DNA of 64,000 nt from NCBI GenBank assembly GCA_024225635.1, contig JAAEMK010000539.1:54735-118734 (forward strand), written 5' to 3'. Origin of the DNA: Desulfobacteraceae bacterium (GTDB lineage Bacteria > Desulfobacterota > Desulfobacteria > Desulfobacterales > Desulfobacteraceae). This document shows positions 55,190 to 64,000 of the stretch, one piece after another (position 1 is the first letter of the stretch; each line of letters starts with the position of its first letter). The notes below the pieces were generated by a model that was not told the DNA's origin, did no database searches, and saw only the letters and a program-made list of their open reading frames with translations. Made by a program: the position numbers and the translations under genes.

Positions 55190-56383
55190 CTACTCGTGGC
55201 TTACGGAGGATCCCCAGATATCCACGATCTTTGTATTGCCCGGATAATCAACGGTCTTGTACTTTGTGATCCTGGAGAGCCGCTTGGTGATGGCGCCGAT
55301 CCGGGTGATCTGGCTGCGGATCGTATCAAGGTCCCGGCTGGGCAGGGCGTCGGTATTTTCTTCCATCATGATCAGCTCAAAAGAGCCCAGGATCGCCTGG
55401 AGGGGCTGGTTGAGCTCGTGGCAGACGGCACCGGCCATCTCAAGCACCCCCTGTAGCTTTTCCCGCTGGATCTTCTCGGCTTCGTCGCTCTTCCTGGTAG
55501 AGATATCATTAATCGTGGCAATCACCCATGCCATTGGATTGGAACTGTCCGCGCTGCTCAATTTGACGTTGGCATGGAAGATGGTGCCGTCCCTGCGTAT
55601 GAGATCGGCGTCATAGGTGGCCCGTCCGCCCGAGGCAAGGCTTGCGTAGACGGTCTTGTTCACCCGCTCAAACTCCTCCTCGGAGGGATAGATCATGGCC
55701 ACGCTCCTGTCCCGGAAATCCTCCTTGCCGGTATAGCCGAAGAGCCGCACCATCTCGGTGTTTACCCATTTAAAAACCCGGTTTTCCAGGAGGGTGATGC
55801 CAACGGGGGAGAGCTCCAGTATCTGTTCAAGGATCGCCCGCTGGTTCCTAAGGGCCCTGTCCGACTGCTTCCGCTCGATGGCAAGGGCGATGTGCTGGGA
55901 AACCGAATTGAGAAGATCCAGGTCCGACGGGTGATACATATCTTTCGAGGTATAACTTTGAACGGCAATAACGCCGATCACCCGGTCCCGGCTCCAGAGG
56001 GGGGCGCCCAGCCATACTTCGCTGGGGCTGCCGATGGGTTTCCTGTCCTTGAACTTCGCAAAGTTAAGGATATCATCCCTGTAGAAGATCAACGGCTTTT
56101 CGGCGGTGATCACCTCCCCGGTCAGGGAGGCGGTGTTGCTGAAATTGGTGATCTCACCGGGCAGCTCATCCTTTTCATTCACCCAGTACTCAAAGGTGAT
56201 GGAGTCCTTTTCACGGTTATGGATGGCGATGAAGAAATTGTCCACATTGAGGATTCGGCCAAGGGATTTATGGATCACGCCAAAGAGTTCGTTCAGATCC
56301 AATGTCCTGTTGACGGCGTCTGAAATCTCAAACAGCACATCAATGGTGGTGTTGGCATCCCTTTTGCTTGGCTGGCTTGTCAT
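55190..56383 (-). CDS. GAF-PAS-HisKA protein lacking a kinase ATPase domain
   Basis: 397 residues. GAF is at about 15-170 (SLGRILNVDNFFIAIHNREKDSI, VWLGAPLWSRDRVIGVIAVQSYTSKDMYHPSDLDLLNSVSQHIALAIE), PAS at about 185-300 (ELSPVGITLLENRVFKWVNTEMVRLFGYT) and HisKA after that with H322 in GAVCHELNQPLQAIL. The frame stops 75 residues later (GSSVSHE), before any HATPase_c domain, and none follows downstream. It may be phosphorylated by another kinase or act as a dimerising sensor. The missing domain could also reflect truncation. Confidence 0.85.
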   Translation of the reverse strand: MTSQPSKRDANTTIDVLFEISDAVNRTLDLNELFGVIHKSLGRILNVDNFFIAIHNREKDSITFEYWVNEKDELPGEITNFSNTASLTGEVITAEKPLIFYRDDILNFAKFKDRKPIGSPSEVWLGAPLWSRDRVIGVIAVQSYTSKDMYHPSDLDLLNSVSQHIALAIERKQSDRALRNQRAILEQILELSPVGITLLENRVFKWVNTEMVRLFGYTGKEDFRDRSVAMIYPSEEEFERVNKTVYASLASGGRATYDADLIRRDGTIFHANVKLSSADSSNPMAWVIATINDISTRKSDEAEKIQREKLQGVLEMAGAVCHELNQPLQAILGSFELIMMEENTDALPSRDLDTIRSQITRIGAITKRLSRITKYKTVDYPGNTKIVDIWGSSVSHE

Positions 56384-56512
56384 CCTGTTACTTCTCCCAT
56401 ACTCATCCCCATTCCAACGCTATACCCGGACAACATCAGCAGCCGGCTGCAAGTTTTAATTAATATTGCATTGTTGCTGTTTTAAATCAAGATTTATGAT
56501 AAGGGTGCATCC

Positions 56513-57422
56513 ATGGAAAAACAAGACTTCATTGAACAGCTTGCGGACAATTTCTGTCTTGTCAAGGGGCCGGACAATGCCAGGATTCCATTTTGCAACT
56601 CCTTTCTTCTTGAGGGAAGGGAGCGGGTGCTCATTGATGCCGGAGCGGGCGAGGCCATCATCAAAGCCATTGACAGGGAGAGACGGATAGACGTTCTCAT
56701 CATCACCCACCCCCACCCGGATCACATCCTGGCCTCCCATGTACTGAAAGACCGGCACCTAATGCTTCCCAGGGAAAGCCCGGCATCGGTCCATGACCTG
56801 TTCGAGCTGGGCAGGCGGTTCACCGGTTCCGACCAAGGCGGCCGCCACTGGAAAAAACGAATGGAAGAGAAGTACGGGATTCATCCCCTGAAACAGGCTG
56901 ATTCGAGGTTTTCCCATGGGGACCGCATCAACCTCGGGGGCGCGTCCCTGGAAGCGATCCACCTGCCCGGCCACCTCAGGGACCACTATGGGTTCTTTGA
57001 CCATAACTCAAAAACACTCCTGACAACCGATGTGGACTTCACCGGCTTCGGCCCCTGGTACGGCCATGAAGAGGCGGACATCACCCGGTTCAGGCAGGAT
57101 GTGAAGGCCCTGGTTAGGATCGATGCCCGGACGGTCTGCTCCGCCCACAAACCGCCCATGACAACCGGCACCCAAGGGGCCTTTTCCCGCTTCCTTGCCG
57201 CCTTTGACCGGCAGCAACAGGAGGTCCTTGACAGCGTTGGCAGCGGTGCAACCCTGGAAGCACTGGTAGCGGGCTCCCCCTTTTACCACCACCGTTTCCC
57301 GGACAGATTCCTGCAAAAAATCTACGAAGGCCACCTTGTGAAAAAAAACCTTGACCTCCTGGTGAAAACCGGGCAGCTGAAGCTTGAGAACGGGATCTAT
57401 ACAAAAGACGAGGAGAAGATCC

Positions 57423-57436
<14 letters not shown>
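56513..57436 (+). CDS. metallo-beta-lactamase-fold hydrolase
   Basis: 307 residues with the metal motif THPHPDH (H66, H68, D70, H71), a further H in [13 protein letters not shown] and D in [14 protein letters not shown], which is the MBL order. It is cytosolic. The C-terminal 90 residues form a winged-helix-like tail ([31 protein letters not shown]) as in glyoxalase-II-like MBLs of the LACTB2 type. The substrate is unknown. It overlaps the sigma54 activator gene by 14 bp and so is likely co-regulated with it. Confidence 0.87.
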
Positions 57437-58946
<1,510 letters not shown>

Positions 58947-58964
58947 GGAAGGAAAAATAACCAC

Positions 58965-59666
58965 GTGTTAGGAACCATCGTCAATGCATCAGCCATCATC
59001 GCAGGCGGCCTCATGGGCCTGCTGTTCCGGGGGGGCATCCCGGAGAAGTACAACCGCACCATCATGCACGCCATCAGCCTGGCCGTGCTGGTCATCGGCA
59101 TCAAGGGAGCCATGAAGTCCGACGACCTGCTGGTGGTGATCTTCAGCCTGGCCCTCGGCTGCCTTACAGGGGAGCTTTTGCGGATCGAGGAGCGCCTGGA
59201 GGGCCTGGGCAAGACCCTGGAAAAGCGCTTTGCCAAGAACGACAAGGGATTCTACCAGGGCTTCATCACCTCGACCCTTCTCTTCTGCGTCGGCTCCATG
59301 GCCATCGTGGGGTCGCTGGAGAGCGGGCTCACCGGCAACCACCAGACCCTGTTCGCCAAATCCGCCCTGGACGGCATCACCTCCATCATCCTCGGCTCCA
59401 CCTTTGGCATGGGCATCATCTTCTCATCGGGCCCCCTTTTTCTCTACCAGGGGTTCATCACCATGGCGGCCGTGCTGATCAAGCCCTTTCTCACCCCCCA
59501 GGTGGTCACCCAGATGAGTTCGGTGGGAGGTGTGCTGATCATGGCCATCGGCTTCAACCTCCTGGGGGCTGCCAAGATCCGCATCGGCAGCATGCTGCCC
59601 GCAGTCTTCCTCCCCCTCCTCTGGTTCGCGGCAAAAGTCCTCTGGGCATCCTGGGGTCAGGCTTAG
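58965..59666 (+). CDS. DUF554 membrane protein
   Basis: 233 residues from GTG 58965. The start GTIVNASAIIAGGLMGLLFRGGIPEKYNRTIMHAISLAVLVIGIKGAM is the DUF554 signature. Six to seven membrane helices follow (TLLFCVGSMAIVGSLESGLTG, TFGMGIIFSSGPLFLYQG). It is thought to be a transporter but has no proven substrate. It starts 18 bp after the sigma54 activator and may be co-transcribed with it. Confidence 0.9.
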   Translation: MLGTIVNASAIIAGGLMGLLFRGGIPEKYNRTIMHAISLAVLVIGIKGAMKSDDLLVVIFSLALGCLTGELLRIEERLEGLGKTLEKRFAKNDKGFYQGFITSTLLFCVGSMAIVGSLESGLTGNHQTLFAKSALDGITSIILGSTFGMGIIFSSGPLFLYQGFITMAAVLIKPFLTPQVVTQMSSVGGVLIMAIGFNLLGAAKIRIGSMLPAVFLPLLWFAAKVLWASWGQA

Positions 59667-59732
59667 CTTATTAGCGTTGTCTGATCCTGAAGCATCCATC
59701 ACCCGGTTCGAGCTCACCCGGGCCTTGTCCCA

Positions 59733-61925
59733 TCAATGGGCCCCAAGCCACTCCGCATACCGGTACATGCCCGACAGGGCCTTGACCGCACGCTCGGGTG
59801 AGGGAAAAAAGACCCCCTTGTATTTACAGCCGTCCACCCTGTAAAGGGTGCGGCTCTTATGATCGGTCAAAAGGCTCACCCCAAGCACCGGTTTCTCATA
59901 TTGCTCGGTGAGGCGCACCACATGGTCCACATAGTCGTCCTCCGCCCGGAACAGGGCGTCCCGGATCTGATCCAGCTGTTCCCTCGAATAACCGGGGTCC
60001 ACGGCATCGATGGAGTTCACCATCTGCTCCACAAAGACCCGCCTGCCGTGGATGCCAAGATGGATCACCGCATCGCACCCATCCCACTTCAACAGCTCCT
60101 CCACGGTAACCCGGGGAATATTGGGATCGTTCTCCCCCACGATGTCCAGGGGATTGGCCCGGCTCCAATAGGGGGGCAGCATGGTGTCCAGCCGCTCCGT
60201 AATTTGAGTGGACAGGGTCGGCACCACCAGGCCGTTGTCCATGCACAGGTCCGCCGTGACCACGCCCCAGCCGCCCCCGAGGGTCATGATGGCCACCCGG
60301 TTGCCCTTTGGCAGGGGAAGGGAGGAAAACACGGCGGAAAGGTCCAAAAGCTCCATGGGCTGGTCCACCTGGATCACACCGGCCTGTTTGCAGGCCGCGC
60401 TCAGCACCTTGGCATCGGAGGCAAGGGCGCCGGTATGGCTTGCCGCGGCCTTTCCCCCGGCCTCGGTACGGCCCCCGCTCAGGACCACCACCGGTTTCTT
60501 GGTGGACACCCTTGCCGCGCTCTCAAAGAACCGCCGTCCCTCCTTGACGCTCTCGAGATAGAGCACCACGGTCCGGGTGAGTTCATCCACCTCAAACGCC
60601 TCCATGTAATCCTCGATGGTGACCATGGCCTCGTTGCCCGAGCCTGAAAAGGCCCGGATGCCGATATCCTGCTGGCAGGCAAAGGCCAGAAGCTGGGTGC
60701 CCATGTTGCCGGACTGGCAGACCAGGGCGGTTGAACCGGGCATGGGATGGACATGGGCGCCGCTGCAGAAGAACCCCTTGTGAGGGTTGCAGATGCCCAT
60801 GGTGTTGGGGCCCAGGATGATGATCCCGGCTTTGGAGGCCTCTTTCACCAAATGTTTCTCGACCGCAACGCCCTCCGGCCCTATTTCGCCGAATCCAGAG
60901 GTGATCAGCAGCATGCCCCGGATTCCCTTGGCCTTGAATTCCGGAATCAGGTCCGGCACCATGCGGGCCGGGATGGTCACCACGGCAAGGTCCACCCTCC
61001 CCTCAATCTCGGACACGGACCGGTAAACCTGTTTGCCTGCAATGGCGCCGCCCCTTGGATTGACCAGGTAGACATCCCCTTTATAATCGCCGTTCAAGGT
61101 GTTGGTCAGCAGCATGTGGCCCCACTTGCCAAGGGTGCCCGACGCACCCACAAAGGCAACCGAATTGGGATAGAACAGCTCCCCCAGCACCTTGGGATCG
61201 ACCTTGGGCCTCGCATAGGCGGGTTCAGGCTCTTCGCCCACCACCATGAGGGCGTCCACCGCGGAAAGGTCGCCGCCGGAAGTGACAATCAAGGGGTTGA
61301 TATCGATCTCCCGCACCATGGGAAGGGCCTCGGCAATATCGGAAAGCCCCTTGAGAACAGCTTTTATAAGAGCTTTGCTTGCTGCGGCCTCCCCCCGGAA
61401 GCCGGCCAGCAGTTTCTTTGAAGAGAGCTCCGCCATCATCTGCTCCATGTCATAGTCCCGTAAAGGAGCGATCCTGAACACCACGTCATCCAGGGCCTCG
61501 GTAAAAATGCCCCCAAGCCCGAACATGATCACCGGCCCGAACTGGGGATCCCGGAACATGCCCGCCACAAGCTCCCGCTTTCCCTTGACCATGGGCTGGA
61601 CCAGCAACGCCTCGAGCCTGTCCCCGGCAATTTTCCCCAAGGCATCGGCCGCCTCCCGCACCTCGGATTCACCGGCAAGGCCCACCCGCACCAGCCCCAG
61701 CTCGGTCTTATGGGTCAAGGAACCGCCCATGGCCTTGAGCACCACGGGAAATCCCATGTCAACAGCCGCTTCAACGGCTTCATCCGAACTCCCGGCCCTT
61801 TGTTCCCTGACCACCGGGATTCCAAAAAGATTCAAAATTGTTTTTGCATCATCTTCCAACAGCGCATCCGCCCCTGAAGCCAGGGCCTCCTCAACCATCT
61901 TCGTTGCTTCAACAACACGACTCAT
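59733..61925 (-). CDS. ADP-forming acyl-CoA synthetase, single-chain beta-alpha fusion
   Basis: 730 residues. The ATP-grasp (beta-type) domain comes first (about 1-230: DDAKTILNLFGIPVVREQRAGSS, GFPVVLKAMGGSLTHKTE, FGPVIMFGLGGIFTEALDDVVFRIAPL). The CoA-binding and ligase (alpha-type) domains follow (AFVGASGTLGKWG, ITSGFGEIGPEG, VCQSGNMGTQLLAF), with the catalytic His in AAASHTGALASD. It interconverts acyl-CoA + ADP + Pi and acid + ATP, giving substrate-level ATP in anaerobes. The acyl group is unknown. A TetR gene lies 54 bp upstream in the same direction. Confidence 0.92.
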   Translation of the reverse strand: MSRVVEATKMVEEALASGADALLEDDAKTILNLFGIPVVREQRAGSSDEAVEAAVDMGFPVVLKAMGGSLTHKTELGLVRVGLAGESEVREAADALGKIAGDRLEALLVQPMVKGKRELVAGMFRDPQFGPVIMFGLGGIFTEALDDVVFRIAPLRDYDMEQMMAELSSKKLLAGFRGEAAASKALIKAVLKGLSDIAEALPMVREIDINPLIVTSGGDLSAVDALMVVGEEPEPAYARPKVDPKVLGELFYPNSVAFVGASGTLGKWGHMLLTNTLNGDYKGDVYLVNPRGGAIAGKQVYRSVSEIEGRVDLAVVTIPARMVPDLIPEFKAKGIRGMLLITSGFGEIGPEGVAVEKHLVKEASKAGIIILGPNTMGICNPHKGFFCSGAHVHPMPGSTALVCQSGNMGTQLLAFACQQDIGIRAFSGSGNEAMVTIEDYMEAFEVDELTRTVVLYLESVKEGRRFFESAARVSTKKPVVVLSGGRTEAGGKAAASHTGALASDAKVLSAACKQAGVIQVDQPMELLDLSAVFSSLPLPKGNRVAIMTLGGGWGVVTADLCMDNGLVVPTLSTQITERLDTMLPPYWSRANPLDIVGENDPNIPRVTVEELLKWDGCDAVIHLGIHGRRVFVEQMVNSIDAVDPGYSREQLDQIRDALFRAEDDYVDHVVRLTEQYEKPVLGVSLLTDHKSRTLYRVDGCKYKGVFFPSPERAVKALSGMYRYAEWLGAH

Positions 61926-61979
61926 AACAAATCTCCATGGAACCCCGGGTATCTGTCCCCGGGTCAGTTTAAATTTGAT

Positions 61980-62573
61980 TTACGGTTGAACTCCTTTGAA
62001 CAGTATTCTGCTGACTCGCTCTGAAACAAGGTCCGTATCTATCTTTGAATCGAAAATAACCTCTCTTAAGCATGCATGCTCGATGGAGCCGAGGATCACC
62101 TGCCGGAAAACATACGGATCCACGTCCCTGCTGATCTCGCCATCGGTCTGGCCCTGGCGGATGATATCAAGGATGGTCCCGGCATACCGTTTCACCATGT
62201 CATAGGCCGCACACTTGAAATAATCCGGGGAACTTCTCACCTCAAGGAGTAAAATCCTGGCAAAAACCCGGTTGGCGGCGTAGCTCTCGATGGTGCACCG
62301 GATGACCAGGGCAAGCTTGTCCAGGCTTGAACTCTCCCCCTGGACGGTCTCCACGATCTTCTCCTGAAACGCCTCAAAATGCTGTTTCAGCACCTGGTAG
62401 AGAAGATCCTTCTTATCCCTGAAATACTTATAGATCAGCCCCTCCGTCACCCCGGCTTCGGCCGCGATCCCCGAGGTGGTAATGGAGTGGAAATCCTTTT
62501 TCTTCATCAACTCCGCCAGGGCATTCATGATCTTGACCCGGCCCGGTGGCGATCCCTTCTTATGTTTAGCCAT
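61980..62573 (-). CDS. TetR-family regulator
   Basis: 197 residues from the ATG at 62573 (AGGAAG upstream). The TetR helix-turn-helix is at about 15-60 (FHSITTSGIAAEAGVTEGLIYKYFRDKKDLLYQVL). It precedes the acyl-CoA synthetase gene, and a 19-bp palindrome lies about 60 bp upstream of its start. It probably controls itself and the synthetase, perhaps also the divergent exchanger, in response to an acyl-CoA or similar ligand (inference). Confidence 0.92.
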   Translation of the reverse strand: MAKHKKGSPPGRVKIMNALAELMKKKDFHSITTSGIAAEAGVTEGLIYKYFRDKKDLLYQVLKQHFEAFQEKIVETVQGESSSLDKLALVIRCTIESYAANRVFARILLLEVRSSPDYFKCAAYDMVKRYAGTILDIIRQGQTDGEISRDVDPYVFRQVILGSIEHACLREVIFDSKIDTDLVSERVSRILFKGVQP

Positions 62574-62632
62574 TCACTTCCTACTTATCTTGTTCTGTAA
62601 TAAAACAGTTGTTCATGGTAGACAACAACTCG

Positions 62633-62651
62633 GTAAGTAGGACTTACTTAC
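62633..62651. promoter_or_regulatory. candidate TetR operator
   Basis: GTAAGTA-GGACT-TACTTAC is a palindrome with seven-base arms and a five-base centre, in the spacer between the TetR gene and the divergent exchanger. It is the most symmetric element in this gap. Confidence 0.6.
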
Positions 62652-62846
62652 AAGCCCCGCTCTTGTCAAGGGAATTTTCAGGTAAACAGGTAAAACCGGC
62701 AAGGTGCGGGCCTATGGCCTCGTAAAAAGCCCTGTTTCACCGGGAAATCGAAAAGATATAAAAAATTTTCAGTTGCAGGACAACGATATTTCCATTATTA
62801 GTCGTCAACTGAAGAACGTCGAGTAAACCCAGTTTAGGATAGTGAA

Positions 62847-63953
62847 GTGAATATAGCAGGACAAATGGCAGGAATGTTTGAAAGCCTGGAAAAGGGCCTT
62901 CCCCAGGTGCGGATCGATCTCCCGGCGCTGGACCGGCTGCCGGACCTGGATCTCACCCCGGGACCGTTGCTGCTCCTGTTTATCTTCATGGCATCCTCCC
63001 TGATCATGATCTGGCGGCTCAACGCCGTGGAGCAAAAGGGCTTTGAAGGCACCATGGTGGGCACCATCGTCATGCCCTACTGCTCGGGCTTTGCCAACCT
63101 GGCCTTTGCCCTTGTCATGGCCGGCAGCAAGGGCGGCGGCAGGCTGGTGCTCGAGAACTGTATCGTCAACAACGTGACCAACCTCACCCTGATCCTCGGA
63201 TTGCCCACCATGTTCTGCGGCCTCAACATCGCCGGCAAAAAAAAAGAGGCGAACAAATCCAAAGAGAACCAAAAAGCCTCGGCAAGGGAGAAAGATAAAG
63301 AAAAAAAGACCGAGGCAAAGATCAACTACCTGTCCCTGCTCCTCTCCCTCATCGCCATGATCTTCTTTACCGGGGCCGTATGGGTGCTTGCAATGGACGG
63401 CAGCCTGAACGCTTCCGACGGCATGATCCTCACGGGTCTCTTCCTGTTCTGGCAGGTGTTCCACGTGTTTGACGTGATGAAAAACAATGTGCGGAAAGAC
63501 CGTACCATCGTGCCGTCCGTCATCGGAGATTTCGTTGTGGCGGGCCTGTGCGCCTGGGCCACGGTTTACAGCACCGACGGGCTTGTGACCTGGGTCACGG
63601 AAAATGGCAGCGGGTTCATCTCCCGGGAGAACCTGGGGCTGTTGAGCGGTCTTCTCATGGTGGTGCCCAATGCCATGCTCGCCTTCTACTATTCGGCCAA
63701 GGGACGCCCGGACATTGCCTACTCCTCCCAGATCGGGGACTGCCACATCTGCGTCCCCCTCTGCATCGGCCTCTATGCCATTGCCGCCCCCATCACTATC
63801 CCCGCCACGTTTCAACTCGGAACCGGTCTCATCATGGGAGCTGGGGCCACCCTCTTCCTGTTCACGGCCCTCCTGGGACGCCTGCCCAAGCTCATGGGAG
63901 CGGTCCTGGCCCTCTCCTATTCGGTCTTCCTCTACCAGGGCATCCTCTCCTGA
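62847..63953 (+). CDS. CaCA-type (sodium/calcium exchanger-like) membrane protein, divergent
   Basis: 368 residues from GTG 62847 (AGGA upstream). About ten membrane helices lie in two halves split by a cytosolic loop of about 35 residues, almost all Lys/Glu (KKKEANKSKENQKASAREKDKEKKTEAK). The first half has LVLENCIVNNVTNLTLILGLP, reminiscent of the GSNIxN alpha repeat of CaCA exchangers; the second has YSSQIGDCHICVPLCIGL in the matching place. Key repeat residues differ from the classical motif, so ion specificity is uncertain. Confidence 0.65.
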   Translation: MNIAGQMAGMFESLEKGLPQVRIDLPALDRLPDLDLTPGPLLLLFIFMASSLIMIWRLNAVEQKGFEGTMVGTIVMPYCSGFANLAFALVMAGSKGGGRLVLENCIVNNVTNLTLILGLPTMFCGLNIAGKKKEANKSKENQKASAREKDKEKKTEAKINYLSLLLSLIAMIFFTGAVWVLAMDGSLNASDGMILTGLFLFWQVFHVFDVMKNNVRKDRTIVPSVIGDFVVAGLCAWATVYSTDGLVTWVTENGSGFISRENLGLLSGLLMVVPNAMLAFYYSAKGRPDIAYSSQIGDCHICVPLCIGLYAIAAPITIPATFQLGTGLIMGAGATLFLFTALLGRLPKLMGAVLALSYSVFLYQGILS

Positions 63954-63964
63954 ACCACCGGACG

Positions 63965-63994
63965 GGGGTGCCAAGGGCAATTGGGGAGCACCCC
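63965..63994 (+). terminator. hairpin after the exchanger gene
   Basis: GGGGTGC (63965-63971) pairs with GCACCCC (63988-63994) 11 bp after the exchanger stop. The window ends before any T run could be seen. Confidence 0.4.
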
Positions 63995-64000
63995 ATCAAA

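Noticed and set aside
55139-55193. Eighteen-codon minus-strand frame after the HisKA protein stop (MVATDRTILRIMMDKLKR)
   Set aside because: Too short and without a ribosome site to call a gene; it is not an HATPase continuation either.
62805-63980. 391-codon minus-strand frame opposite the exchanger
   Set aside because: Composed of His/Gly/Glu-rich sequence without membrane segments; the plus strand encodes a coherent membrane protein.

Overview
The window is about 64 kb of bacterial chromosome that is fairly GC-rich over most of its length. It carries roughly fifty protein genes and no rRNA, tRNA, CRISPR array, prophage or intact transposon that I could find. The gene content suggests a Gram-negative, motile, anaerobic-type bacterium. 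The markers are LL-diaminopimelate aminotransferase (dapL), an ADP-forming acyl-CoA synthetase, MoeA plus a MoeA/substrate-binding fusion, a complete Liv ABC system, MinCDE, many chemoreceptors and a tripartite RND pump. The protein flavour is that of Desulfobacterota (Desulfobacteraceae-like sulfate reducers). That placement is inference from family resemblance, not a database result.

Layout. 1-7.3 kb is housekeeping: panB (partial, minus strand), divergent hisS-aspS-xpt-HD hydrolase, then the convergent minCDE operon with a near-consensus promoter. 7.4-12.9 kb (minus) holds a NarL-type response regulator, a sensorless hybrid kinase, a large M16 (PreP-like) protease and a small protein with 21-bp tandem repeats. 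13.1-20.5 kb (plus) is a compact run: DUF2062, rsmA, an HD-GYP protein, dapL, moeA and a MoeA-PBP fusion. 20.5-22.8 kb is a divergent TetR/MFS efflux pair with three palindromic operators. 22.8-32.4 kb holds a large chemoreceptor whose 3' end runs 153 bp into the convergent RND pump, and an operon of DUF2860 porin-like protein, TolC-type factor, membrane fusion protein and RND pump. This operon is divergent from a RstA/RstB-like two-component pair. The shared intergenic region carries 10-bp-phased TACA repeats like the RstA box. 34.7-36.3 kb is citrate synthase and a FmdB-type zinc ribbon.

36.4-45.5 kb is a lower-GC accessory stretch rich in chemosensory genes: two lone substrate-binding proteins, a dCACHE chemoreceptor in operon with one of them, a secreted Cache-like protein paired with a 4HB chemoreceptor, and an isocitrate-lyase-superfamily enzyme. 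It also holds long non-coding gaps with gene relics. The most striking relic, near 41.1 kb, joins a decayed 5' end of the 36.5-kb substrate-binding gene to a decayed 3' end of recN, exactly at a C9 tract.

45.5-53.1 kb (minus) is livKHMGF followed by a Gate-domain permease and an overlapping recN. 53.3-64 kb holds nadK, a DMT transporter, a GAF-PAS-HisKA protein with no ATPase domain, an MBL hydrolase overlapping a NifA-like sigma54 activator, DUF554, a fused ADP-forming acyl-CoA synthetase, a TetR regulator with an upstream palindrome, and an atypical CaCA-type exchanger.

The regulatory themes are ligand sensing through periplasmic proteins coupled to chemoreceptors, and two divergently arranged efflux loci whose operators can be read directly in the DNA.
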